From contig NZ_JAHYXK010000004.1 of assembly GCF_019443125.1 (NCBI RefSeq), positions 248,001-312,000 of the forward strand: a DNA stretch of 64,000 nucleotides. Reading direction: 5' to 3'. The position numbers and the translations under genes are program-made. The notes under the pieces were generated by a model. It was not told the DNA's origin, did not search any database, and was given only the letters and a program-made list of their open reading frames with translations. The stretch's first letter is position 1; each line of letters starts with the position of its first letter. The DNA is from Pontibacter aydingkolensis. Its GTDB lineage: Bacteria > Bacteroidota > Bacteroidia > Cytophagales > Hymenobacteraceae. Below, in pieces: positions 25,500 to 34,100 of the stretch.

Positions 25500-25660
25500 T
25501 TAGTCTTCGCTTTTGGGCATCCTGTCTATTTCATCTTCATTTGTAGATAAACTCCTTTTACCTTCTTTGAGGCGATTTTAAGGCCCTCCTGATGCTCTTT
25601 CCTTTCCTTGAACTCTTTTTGGCGCTGCTTCTTTTGTTAATCTCTTGCTCTAGTACTCAT
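25500..25660 (-). pseudogene. Broken copy of the small basic protein gene at 36131-36271
   Basis: Read leftward from ATG at 25660 it starts MSTRARD then a TAA where the intact copy has CAA (Gln8). Beyond the stop the frame continues as QKKQRQKEFKERKEHQ, almost the same as the intact gene (QKKQRQKEFKERKAHQ). A frameshift then moves it to a frame ending SLSTNEDEID...KSED. One nonsense mutation and at least one frameshift make it a pseudogene. DNA similarity to the intact copy is obvious along the first two thirds. Confidence 0.75.
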
Positions 25661-25869
25661 GCTCTAAGTTTATTTTTTGGAACCAATTTTAATCCCTATA
25701 ATAACCTTATCTATACGCTTCAGCAAAAATAAATTACATGCTGCATTAGGTATAATAAAATGGAATTATATTAATCAGGATGGGGTAACTCAAAACTTAT
25801 GACAAAAAGAAACACCTAATTCAATTAGTTACTCTTCAAGTATGTTAATACAGGTTTCTAAAGCATGTG

Positions 25870-25905
25870 AATCCCTGTGCAATTAGTTCGATAATGTTAT
25901 CCATG
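25870..25905 (+). repeat. Dispersed TTCGATAA repeat, degenerate copy
   Basis: Contains AATCCCTGTG and AGTTCGATAATGTTATCCAT, matching the copies at 25200 and 29729 over the central part but without the paired TTCCAT arm. Confidence 0.4.
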
Positions 25906-26028
25906 GAGCAAAAAATTCTAAATCAAACCTAAGTTATAAATTAATATTGTTAATATCATCTATTGTATGGAACAACATTTATAAAAAGTTTTGATAGCTT
26001 AAGTACTCTACAAACTATGTTATTCATG

Positions 26029-28674
26029 TCATTGTCTTCTTAATATGCCATATGAAAAACAATTATCCCACTCCGATATACACCTAGCAATATGTACTTT
26101 ATAGGTATTATCGTCTATCCTCTCTAATTGGCCCCATAATTCCTGATCCGTTACGGTAATTTCTTTTCCTCCTATATTCCCTATCAACGATACCGAGATA
26201 TAGCCGTTACCAGTTATGCTCCACCTTCCCACATAGTTCTGAGTCTCCAAGGTACAATCCTGGCCAGACTTAGCCTGTTCCCGGACCTTAGTCATCTTCA
26301 AGTCATCAAACAGCTCATATGTCACTTTGGCAAATTCAGTCCAATGCACTGTGTTATTCCCAATAGGTTTATAATGGAAATAGCAAGGATTTAAATCTTT
26401 ACTAGCCTCCCAGCTAGATTCCAACGACTTGTAATGATTTACCTCCCTGAACGTCGTATAGATTTCATAAGTCCATTTACCAGCCAAACTATCAATCCAT
26501 GGATTTCGCCCAGTGGAAAAGACAACCGGGTTACCCGCAACTTGCCATTTCTTCCCACACTTATCCTCGAGCGTAGCCCTTACCTTCTGCGGGCCCTCTA
26601 GATTTGCCAATGTCCACTCCTTGCTTACCATGAACAAGGGGTTGGTGTTATTTGGACTGTCGCTGATGACACCGGTGCCTGCCACCGGCACCCAGGTGTT
26701 GTTGCTCAGCACCTCCCACTTTAAGTTAAACCTGTTTAGCTTCACGGGCAGGTTATCCGACAGGTCCCTGATCGAGAACACAATCGGCCTCGGTAGTTTC
26801 TTCCCCTTCTCCCCCTCCTGGTAATCTGACCCTTCTTGTTTCACCACCTCCATGGGAGGCACACGCGTCAGCGTGTAGAACATATTATCCTTTAGGGACT
26901 CCTCCACACCCTGTATCCACGCCTGTACGGTGTTAACCTCCTCCTCACACGACAGCACCCATTTGATCGTTGCCTCTCCGTTGACATCCGTTCTATCGTA
27001 GAACAGATCAACGCGTTCCGGCTTGCTGAAGTAAGAGCCCCCTTTCTTCAGCCAAGTAAACCGTCTGAAAGCCGCTTCCTTTACTTCATAGGGGTAGTAA
27101 TGCTCGTTTTCCACAGCTTTTATTTTGATCTCAACCGTGTCACCCGGGAAATATTGTTTATTGATTGTCTTAGCACTTTCAATGTAAAAGCAGTTACTTG
27201 TCTCATAATCTGCGTTCAGGTACTGACAGCCATCTACTGCCGCCTCCCTAATTCCCCATTCCCCGGCGTACCAGAACACGGGCAGGTGTTTATCAACCAG
27301 ATCTACCATCTTGAACAGCTTAGAGGGTGCCTTGCCAGCAGCTTCCTGGGAACAGGTAGCGGCACTTTTTCCGACCTCCTTTAAGATAGGCAGGATGTAG
27401 AGCTCGAATGCCTTCTTTTGAACGATAGCGTCTTTCAAGTTATGAGGATTGATCGCATTGAGTTCTGCATTAATGACGTTGGCTATGCATTCACCGAACA
27501 CATCCGGAAAGCCAGTATAGTTGGCGAGCATGAGCGAGATCCACTCATACATGTTCTGTATCATGGCCTCGTCGTCCTCCGGGCTTCCGTCCAGCGCTAA
27601 GCCACTCCGGATCCTGATCTCGTACTCCCCAGGTGTGGCATTGAACTCTTTTTTCAGATCAATGGTCACTTCATCCGATTTAACGTTCACTGCGCTTCCT
27701 CTCATTAACCGGATTATCTGCTGAGCTAAAGAAGACCCTCGTATTGTCTTGCCTGCAACATTGAACACGGGGCTTATCGGAACTCCATCTGCAGTTCTGT
27801 ATACGCGTCCAGAGTAACTGAAATCCGCGATATTGGCTATATTGACAGCGCTTGTTTGTGCGCTGCGAATATACACCGCGCCAGTGGCCATCACTTGCAG
27901 GCGGTCTTTGTTAAAGGTTTTTTGTGCTAACGCGCCCAAGGTTTTTATTAACCCTATGTTCTGCTCAGAGAACAGGTCGAATCCCTGCTTGTTCAGAGCG
28001 GTCACCTGGCTGACCAGCGTTTGGTACTCCGGCTCTTTTCGGTATAGCTCCATGTACCCCGGCTTCTCAGCCACAGGCAAGGGCTTCAGCGCCGGATACA
28101 TGGTCAGGAGGGCGGAGGCTGTGGTCTCGGAAGTGACAGCATACTGCTCATGCTTGCCCACATAGTGGCCCAGCATGAGCACCTGCTCCTGGCTGTTCAT
28201 CACCAGCAGGACATCCTCTTCCACCGAGTCGGGCACCAGCACCTGAAAGCTGCCGTCAGCCCTCAGGCTGCTTTCCTCGAGGAAGGAGAGTACACTCAGC
28301 TCCTTGGCCGTGACAGCGGCGCCCTCAGGTAGCGTGACCATGCCCTCAACCATCCTTGCCCCTACCATCCCCTGGGAGGTGAAAACCGCCCCCTTCACAT
28401 TTGAATAGATGGGGGCGCAGCCCGGCGCCGTAATCCTGGCCCTGTAGAGCGTAGTCTGGGTGGGTGTGAGCTTCAGGGTAGCGACATTACCGTTGGCCAC
28501 CGCGGTCCAGTTAACCCGGTCAATGGACTGCTCCCACTCCACCTGCCCGTGAAAGCTGTCTACCCGAAGCAGGAACTCCTTGGCGCCAGTGCCTTGTCCT
28601 AGTAAGGCTGTCGCCATAAAAAGGCACAGGCAGGACAGTAGCCACCTCAAGTGCCGTAAGTATAGGTTGTTCAT
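26029..28674 (-). CDS. Large exported protein of unknown function
   Basis: 881 residues with a signal peptide (WLLSCLCLFMATALLG). The N-terminal ~100 residues are Ig-like, of the kind found in T9SS-associated proteins (VEWEQSIDRVNWTAV, TTLYRARI). The middle is mixed, with several Cys residues and a region with CxxA/G spacing (about 385-500), and the C-terminal part (about 740-881) looks lipocalin/META-like (GKWTYEIY, VGRWSITGNGYISVSLIG, NTYKVHIARC). I recognise no enzyme. No C-terminal T9SS domain is visible, although the gene 24 bases upstream in the same operon encodes a protein with one. Codon composition is GC-richer in the 5' half than in the 3' half. Confidence 0.8.
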   Translation of the reverse strand: MNNLYLRHLRWLLSCLCLFMATALLGQGTGAKEFLLRVDSFHGQVEWEQSIDRVNWTAVANGNVATLKLTPTQTTLYRARITAPGCAPIYSNVKGAVFTSQGMVGARMVEGMVTLPEGAAVTAKELSVLSFLEESSLRADGSFQVLVPDSVEEDVLLVMNSQEQVLMLGHYVGKHEQYAVTSETTASALLTMYPALKPLPVAEKPGYMELYRKEPEYQTLVSQVTALNKQGFDLFSEQNIGLIKTLGALAQKTFNKDRLQVMATGAVYIRSAQTSAVNIANIADFSYSGRVYRTADGVPISPVFNVAGKTIRGSSLAQQIIRLMRGSAVNVKSDEVTIDLKKEFNATPGEYEIRIRSGLALDGSPEDDEAMIQNMYEWISLMLANYTGFPDVFGECIANVINAELNAINPHNLKDAIVQKKAFELYILPILKEVGKSAATCSQEAAGKAPSKLFKMVDLVDKHLPVFWYAGEWGIREAAVDGCQYLNADYETSNCFYIESAKTINKQYFPGDTVEIKIKAVENEHYYPYEVKEAAFRRFTWLKKGGSYFSKPERVDLFYDRTDVNGEATIKWVLSCEEEVNTVQAWIQGVEESLKDNMFYTLTRVPPMEVVKQEGSDYQEGEKGKKLPRPIVFSIRDLSDNLPVKLNRFNLKWEVLSNNTWVPVAGTGVISDSPNNTNPLFMVSKEWTLANLEGPQKVRATLEDKCGKKWQVAGNPVVFSTGRNPWIDSLAGKWTYEIYTTFREVNHYKSLESSWEASKDLNPCYFHYKPIGNNTVHWTEFAKVTYELFDDLKMTKVREQAKSGQDCTLETQNYVGRWSITGNGYISVSLIGNIGGKEITVTDQELWGQLERIDDNTYKVHIARCISEWDNCFSYGILRRQ

Positions 28675-28698
28675 AAGAAGTTATGTCTGGTTTGCTGA

Positions 28699-29325
28699 TT
28701 ATTGAACAAGTATCTTTCTACTGATGGCAATCCTATCGCCAGTAAGCCGCAGGATGTAGAGGCCTTGCCTACTGGAAGGCAATACCACAATTCTTTCTTT
28801 CATGGCATTGTACCCTTTTACCGTCTCGCGATAGACAAGTCTGCCGACTGGGTCAAAGACCTCCAGCAATACCAGCCCTTTTCCCACTTCTCTGGTGGTT
28901 GAAACGAGGAACCGCCCTCTGTTCGGGTTGGGCACAACGGTAAGCCCGAACTGGTCGGCAAGATCCTCCAGCCCGGTTACCTCATTGACAGTCACCGTCA
29001 CAGCCGTAGCTTGGGAGCAGCCAGCCTGGTCGCTGACAGTGAGAGTATAGGTCGTCGTCGAATCCGGGGAGGCTGTGGGGTTTGGAATGTCCGCTCTGTC
29101 TAGTCCCTTGGAGGGGGACCAAATATAGGTGTAAGGTCCGGCCCCTCCCGAAACGGGAAGAGCGCCTCCCAGCCTCACCTTCTCCCCCTTCTCAATCCTG
29201 ACATCTGCTCCGGCATCAATCAGGAGTGGCGGCGGCTGCTTAACGCTAAAAGTAAGAACAGACTGTGCCCCTGCCTGACTTGTGCAAAAGAGGGCACAGA
29301 TGATCAGCATGTAAACTTCTTTCAT
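28699..29325 (-). CDS. Small T9SS cargo with PKD/Ig-like domain
   Basis: 208 residues. Signal peptide (MLIICALFCTSQAGA), an Ig/PKD-like domain of the SprB repeat style (about 25-115: GGAGPYTYIWSPSKGL, TTYTLTVSDQAGC), and a C-terminal T9SS type A sorting domain (about 125-208: GLTVVPNPNRGRFLV, VFDPVGRLVY, GLYILRLTG, RKILVQ). It consists of little more than one domain plus the sorting signal, so it may be a surface adhesin fragment or companion of the large protein encoded next in the operon. Confidence 0.88.
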   Translation of the reverse strand: MKEVYMLIICALFCTSQAGAQSVLTFSVKQPPPLLIDAGADVRIEKGEKVRLGGALPVSGGAGPYTYIWSPSKGLDRADIPNPTASPDSTTTYTLTVSDQAGCSQATAVTVTVNEVTGLEDLADQFGLTVVPNPNRGRFLVSTTREVGKGLVLLEVFDPVGRLVYRETVKGYNAMKERIVVLPSSRQGLYILRLTGDRIAISRKILVQ

Positions 29326-29728
29326 AAACTAAACTTACAAGGTTATTTATTTAGTCATCTTATTTATAAATATCCTTATATTTACTTATAAATCTTCAAT
29401 TAGTTTTATAAAATAATTTAAATAATCATAATACTTATGCTATATGTTTTACCATTGATTTTGAAACCACTAAAGGCATTAGAACGGCAAGAAGGCTATG
29501 AATAAAGACAGAGTCACCACCTTGTCGTTAAGGAAATGGAATATGAAGAGAGTTCTATTTAATACAGAGATAGAGCCAACAGCAAACAATGCATTCAATC
29601 ATTCCCGAGATTTAACTCACATTACTGAGTTACCTCATTATAAGTACTCCGGATTATCAAGATACTAAACTGCCTAAGACAAGGCATCTATTGCATGTTT
29701 ACCACCAAGCAGATTATTAATGGCCTCT

Positions 29729-29773
29729 AAATCCCTATGGAAAAGGTTCGATAATTCCATTCTTCGGTCTACT
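29729..29773 (+). repeat. Dispersed TTCGATAA repeat, copy 2
   Basis: Matches the copy at 25200 over about 45 bases with few changes. Here ATGGAA and TTCCAT form a clean 6-bp stem around a 12-base loop containing GGTTCGATAA. As in copy 1, a terminator-like sequence follows within 50 bases, so the repeated unit is longer than the core. Confidence 0.6.
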
Positions 29774-29823
29774 GAAGATTAAAAGGAAAGCCGTCTCATT
29801 GAATGTGAAGTGGTTTTTTTATT

Positions 29824-30072
29824 TTAATTAATTTCTACTTCTGTCAAGCTTATAGAATTTATACAGAAGCAGTAGCGCTTACCAGAGCACCCCTGACCTA
29901 TTTCCTTCGCTTTCTTCTCCTCCAGAGCCATACCTGTTTTTCCCATTACCGCTTTCATTATTGCTCGGTTATGCTGAAGGTTTCGCCCTGTGCTCCCCTG
30001 TCCTGAATCCACGTCTAATCCAACGGACCCTATTAGTAGTGATATCGTGTATGTAGTAGTTAGGCTTCTCAT
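29824..30072 (-). CDS. Possible small peptide ORF, doubtful
   Basis: 82 codons from ATG. The N-terminus could be a weak signal sequence (TYTISLLIGSVGLDV), and the C-terminus has three clustered Cys (CSGKRYCFC), a pattern seen in small exported Bacteroidetes peptides. No family is recognised, the 3' end runs into the terminator-like sequence, and codon use is not convincing. Confidence 0.25.
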   Translation of the reverse strand: MRSLTTTYTISLLIGSVGLDVDSGQGSTGRNLQHNRAIMKAVMGKTGMALEEKKAKEIGQGCSGKRYCFCINSISLTEVEIN

Positions 30073-30235
30073 TAAAAAGTATAAATCACTTAATGTTGAA
30101 GTAATATATTTTAGCTTCTTTATCAGCTCTTAGTCCGCTCTAAATGCGAACTCTTCCAATAAATCCAAACACTTTTCCCAAAGCTCTAAAAAATCCATAC
30201 TTCTTCCTTAAATTAGGGCTCACAAGCAGAAACCT

Positions 30236-33200
30236 ATGATCAAAAATTTAGCACTATCAGCACTATTGACAGCCGGATCAGCTTTGTCAGTTGCTGCACA
30301 AGACGCGCCCTCCTGGATGCGTTATCCATCTATTTCTCCGGATGGCAAAACCATAGTGTTCACCTATAAGGGTGACTTATATACTGTGCCTGCAGCGGGT
30401 GGTACTGCTACTCCACTTACTTTGCACGAAGCACACGATTTCATGCCGGTGTGGAGCCACGATGGCAAATCCATCGCCTTCGCCAGCGACCGCTACGGTA
30501 ATTTCGATATCTTCGTGATGCCGGCTATAGGCGGAGCGGCCCAGCGCATTACCTACAACTCGGCCAACGAATTCCCGTACGAGTTCAGCCATGACAACAA
30601 GACCGTGTACTTTAGCTCCAACCGACTGGACGCGGCCAGTAACCGCCAGTTCCCGACAGCCTACCAGCCGGAGTTATACCAAGTAGCTGTTTTAGGCGGA
30701 CGCGTAACACAAGTGCTTACAACGCCGGCCGAGGAGGTAAAACTGAGCCGCGATGGCAGCAAAATGCTCTATCAGGATAAAAAAGGCGGTGAGAACCAGT
30801 GGCGCAAGCATCATGTGTCGTCCGTGACCCGCGACATCTGGGTATACGACACCAAAACGGGCAAGCACACCAAACTCACGACTTACGAAGGCGAAGACCG
30901 CAACCCTGTTTTTGCTGACAATGACAAGACCATCTACTTCCTGAGTGAGGCCAGCGGTACCTTAAATGTGCACAAAATGGCCGCACAGGGCTCGGCTAAA
31001 CCCGAGCAGGTAACCTCCTTCGAGAAGCATCCGGTGCGTTTTCTGACGTCTGCCAACGACGGTACATTAAGCTTTAGCCAGAACGGTGAGTTATACACTA
31101 AAAAGGCTAACGGACAGGCGCAGAAGCTGAATGTTCGCATTGCCACCGACGCCAAAACCAATAACGAAAGCATCCTTAAAGTCGGAAACGGCATTAGTAA
31201 TCTGGCAGTGTCGCCCAATGGTAAAGAGGTAGCCTTTATTTACCGCGGTGAGGTGTTTGTAAGTGCCGTAGAAGGCTCTGTGACAAAACGCATCACCAAC
31301 ACGCCGGAGCAGGAGCGTAGCGTTAGCTTCTCTCCTGACGGCAAATCGCTGCTCTATGCCAGCGAGCGCGGCAAAAGCTGGAAGATATACAAGACGCATA
31401 TTGTACGTTCTGAGGAGCCTTACTTTTATGCCTCTACTCTGCTCAAAGAAACAGCCTTGGTCGAAAACGACAAAGAAAACTACGATCCGCAGTACTCCCC
31501 GGACGGAAAGGAGATTGCCTTCCTGGAAGACCGCATGACCCTCAAAGTGCTTAACCTTGACAGCAAGCAGGTGCGCACCATTCTCAACACCAACGAGCTA
31601 TTCTCCATGCGCGACAACGACCAGTACTATACCTGGAGTCCGGATGGCAAGTGGCTTTTGTTTGAGTACTCTGAGCCCGGTTTTGCCAATGGCGAGGTGG
31701 GCATCATTGCCTCTGACGGCAAAGGCAAAAAAATGAACCTGACCGAGAGCGGCTACAATGATTTTGCCCCTAAGTGGATGATGGACGGCAAAATGATGAT
31801 CTGGAACAGCACCCGCGACGGCATGCGAAGCCAAGCAAACAGTGGTGGAGCTCAGGCTGACGTATACGCCCTATTCTTCACACAGGACGCTTTTGACAAG
31901 TATAGGCTTAGCAAAGAAGACTATGCCCTGTTAAAAGAGCAGGAAGAAAAAGCGGCAAAAGAAGAGAAGGAAAAAGAGCAGGAGAAAAATAAAAAGAAGA
32001 AAGCTAAGAAAGACGAGGTTGCTCAGAAGAGTGCTGTAGCGATAGATTGGGAAGGACTGCCTTACCGCAAAGCCAAACTGACCCTGCACTCTTCTACCCT
32101 GTCGGATGCCCTGATGTCCAAAGACGGTGAAACACTGTACTACCTGGCAAAATTTGAGAAAGGCTTCAACCTGTGGTCGACGAGCCTGCGCTCCAAGGAA
32201 ACCAAAATGCTGGTGACCCTGAACGCCAACCGCGCCCGCATGGTATGGGACAAAGAGCAGAAAAACATTTTCCTGGAATCGGATGGTAAAATCGTGAAAC
32301 TGGACCCGAGCAACAGCAAGCAGGAGACGGTGAAGATCGACGGTGAGATGAACCTGGATGTAGCCGCGGAACGCGCCTTCATGTTTGAGCACGTATGGCG
32401 CCGTACCAAGCAGACCTTCTACACGGCTGGTTACCACGGCGCTAAGTGGGACGAGCTAAAGGCCGATTATGAAGCCTATCTGCCGCACATCAGTAACGAA
32501 TATGAGTTCTCTGAAATGCTAAGCGAATTACTGGGCGAGCTGAATGTATCACACTCCGGCTCCAGCTACAGCAAAAACGATCCAAACGGCGACGCCACTG
32601 CTTCGCTTGGCATCTTCTACGATCAGGCCTATACCGGTAACGGAATTAAGCTGGACGAAGTGATCGTGGGTGGTCCGCTGAACAAAGCTGGTCTGGACCT
32701 GAAAGCAGGTATGATTATCGAGAAGATCGATGGTGAAACCATTACACCAGACAAAGACCTGGCACAGTTCCTGAACCGCAAAGCCGGCAAGAACACGCTG
32801 TTGACTGTAACGGATGCCAACGGGAAAAACAGAAAAGACATCACCGTGAAACCAATCACGCAAGGGGAGGAAAACGCCTTGCTTTACAAGCGGTGGGTAC
32901 GCCGCAATGCCGAGGAGGTGGATCGTTTGAGTAACGGCCAGTTGGGTTACGTGCACATACCGGGCATGAACGACCCGAGCTACCGCACCGTGTACGAGGA
33001 GGTGATGGGCAAATACGCCAACCGCAAAGGCATGGTGGTAGATACCCGCAACAACGGTGGCGGCGACCTGGTAGCTGATCTTGCCATGTTCCTGAGCGGT
33101 CAGAAGTTCCTGGACTATACCACCGACACCCGCTCTGCCGGTTTCGAGCCGTCTTTCCGCTGGACCAAGCCGAGCATCGCACTGGCCAACGAAGCCAACT

Positions 33201-33511
33201 ACAGCGACGGCCACTGTTTCGCTTTCAGCTATATAGACCTTAAACTGGGCAAGCTGGTAGGTAAGCCGGTGCCGGGTACATGTACTTTCGCCGGCTGGGA
33301 AATGCTGCAGAACGGCAATGTGCGCTGGGGTGTACCGCCCCTAGGTGTAAAGGATATTCAGGGTCAGTACCTGGAGAACCTGCAGACCGAGCCAGACGTG
33401 TTAATGGCTAACGAATATGAACTGGTGAGCAAAGGCAAGGACCAGCAGTTAGAGGCTGCCGTAAAAGAATTGTTGCGAGATATAGAGGCGAAGGGAAGCG
33501 CTCAGAAATAA
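30236..33511 (+). CDS. Tricorn-like S41 family peptidase
   Basis: 1091 residues. Signal peptide at 1-20. Two beta-propeller parts with repeated PD40-type motifs (ISPDGKTIVF, WSHDGKSIAFASDR, YSPDGKEIAFLEDR). A charged Lys/Glu linker lies at about 565-600, a PDZ domain at about 780-860, and a C-terminal S41 protease core has DTRNNGGGDL near 935 and NEANYSDGHCF near 986, which carries the expected Ser nucleophile. Likely a periplasmic oligopeptidase that degrades peptides from a proteasome-like or misfolded source. Standard length for Bacteroidetes tricorn homologues. Coding sequence is GC-richer than the upstream 30 kb. Confidence 0.95.
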   Translation: MIKNLALSALLTAGSALSVAAQDAPSWMRYPSISPDGKTIVFTYKGDLYTVPAAGGTATPLTLHEAHDFMPVWSHDGKSIAFASDRYGNFDIFVMPAIGGAAQRITYNSANEFPYEFSHDNKTVYFSSNRLDAASNRQFPTAYQPELYQVAVLGGRVTQVLTTPAEEVKLSRDGSKMLYQDKKGGENQWRKHHVSSVTRDIWVYDTKTGKHTKLTTYEGEDRNPVFADNDKTIYFLSEASGTLNVHKMAAQGSAKPEQVTSFEKHPVRFLTSANDGTLSFSQNGELYTKKANGQAQKLNVRIATDAKTNNESILKVGNGISNLAVSPNGKEVAFIYRGEVFVSAVEGSVTKRITNTPEQERSVSFSPDGKSLLYASERGKSWKIYKTHIVRSEEPYFYASTLLKETALVENDKENYDPQYSPDGKEIAFLEDRMTLKVLNLDSKQVRTILNTNELFSMRDNDQYYTWSPDGKWLLFEYSEPGFANGEVGIIASDGKGKKMNLTESGYNDFAPKWMMDGKMMIWNSTRDGMRSQANSGGAQADVYALFFTQDAFDKYRLSKEDYALLKEQEEKAAKEEKEKEQEKNKKKKAKKDEVAQKSAVAIDWEGLPYRKAKLTLHSSTLSDALMSKDGETLYYLAKFEKGFNLWSTSLRSKETKMLVTLNANRARMVWDKEQKNIFLESDGKIVKLDPSNSKQETVKIDGEMNLDVAAERAFMFEHVWRRTKQTFYTAGYHGAKWDELKADYEAYLPHISNEYEFSEMLSELLGELNVSHSGSSYSKNDPNGDATASLGIFYDQAYTGNGIKLDEVIVGGPLNKAGLDLKAGMIIEKIDGETITPDKDLAQFLNRKAGKNTLLTVTDANGKNRKDITVKPITQGEENALLYKRWVRRNAEEVDRLSNGQLGYVHIPGMNDPSYRTVYEEVMGKYANRKGMVVDTRNNGGGDLVADLAMFLSGQKFLDYTTDTRSAGFEPSFRWTKPSIALANEANYSDGHCFAFSYIDLKLGKLVGKPVPGTCTFAGWEMLQNGNVRWGVPPLGVKDIQGQYLENLQTEPDVLMANEYELVSKGKDQQLEAAVKELLRDIEAKGSAQK

Positions 33512-33716
33512 GTAAACCTTAAGTATAAAACATGATTTATACTTAACTCTCGTTGGAGGAAAAGTAAAGCGGTGCTGGGGCCTCCCTGCATCGCTCTACT
33601 TTTATATGGCAGCTCTGCCGGGGAGAAATCAATGCCAGCGTAACCGACTGATACAAATACCTATAACCGGACAGCATTGGAAGAGAAAACACATTGCTAA
33701 GGAGCAGCCAGAAAGC

Positions 33717-34043
33717 ATGCCTGTTGCCGTTGAGCCAGAAACTTATGAACAAGGGCTGGCCAGTATCCCGGTCGAGGAGCAGCTTATGCAGGCCAAGTCT
33801 GTGATGATCAGGAATGCTCTTCATCTTAGCAAAGATCAGCTAAAGGATCTCCTCCTGGTTTACATGCAATTTGATGCCGAGATCAATAGGCTAAACGGCA
33901 AGACAACTAAATTTGATGCGAACCAACCTGAAAACTTCTGTACCGAGGAACTAGATAAAATGATTAGAACCCAACTGGATAATGTAGTTAAAATCAGCTC
34001 TATCAAATTTAAGTACTATCCGAAATTCAGAACCGAGTTATAA
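33717..34043 (+). CDS. Small unknown cytosolic protein
   Basis: 108 residues from ATG at 33717, chosen because AAGGAG lies 12 bases upstream and the codons before it look non-coding; the frame is open from an ATG at 33606. Predicted helical and polar (EEQLMQAKSVMIRNALHLSK, then DQLKDLLLVYMQF). No family recognised. It converges on the PLP enzyme gene, with a shared terminator between them. Confidence 0.55.
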   Translation: MPVAVEPETYEQGLASIPVEEQLMQAKSVMIRNALHLSKDQLKDLLLVYMQFDAEINRLNGKTTKFDANQPENFCTEELDKMIRTQLDNVVKISSIKFKYYPKFRTEL

Positions 34044-34055
34044 TCCTGAAAAGAG

Positions 34056-34092
34056 CAAGGCACTATTGCTCTAGGACAGCAACAGTGCCTTG
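34056..34092. terminator. Bidirectional terminator between convergent genes
   Basis: 15-bp stem with one mismatch: CAAGGCACTATTGCT (34056-34070) and AGCAACAGTGCCTTG (34078-34092), 7-base loop. Located 13 bases after the rightward gene and 9 bases after the end of the leftward gene. The T-runs are weak. Confidence 0.6.
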
Positions 34093-34100
34093 TTAAAGGC

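Larger units (their letters stand above)
24990..26028. other. 1-kb non-coding region with decayed repeats
   Basis: No intact gene. It holds a terminator hairpin (25251-25286), an AGTTCGATAA inverted repeat, two copies of a dispersed TTCGATAA element and a pseudogene of the small basic protein found intact at 36131-36271. The remaining sequence is AT-rich with nothing recognised. It looks like a graveyard between two surface-protein loci. Confidence 0.7.
29326..30235. other. 910-base region with few or no genes
   Basis: Promoter region for the leftward operon starting at 29325 and for the rightward protease gene. It contains a TTCGATAA repeat copy (29729-29773) followed by a degenerate terminator-like hairpin (AAAGCC...GGTTTTTTT, about 29783-29820) and one possible small ORF on the minus strand. 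The remainder is AT-rich and unremarkable. Confidence 0.6.

Noticed and set aside
32549..33214. Long minus-strand frames under the tricorn-like gene
   Set aside because: GC-rich codons of the true gene leave few stops on the opposite strand; no motif or start context.
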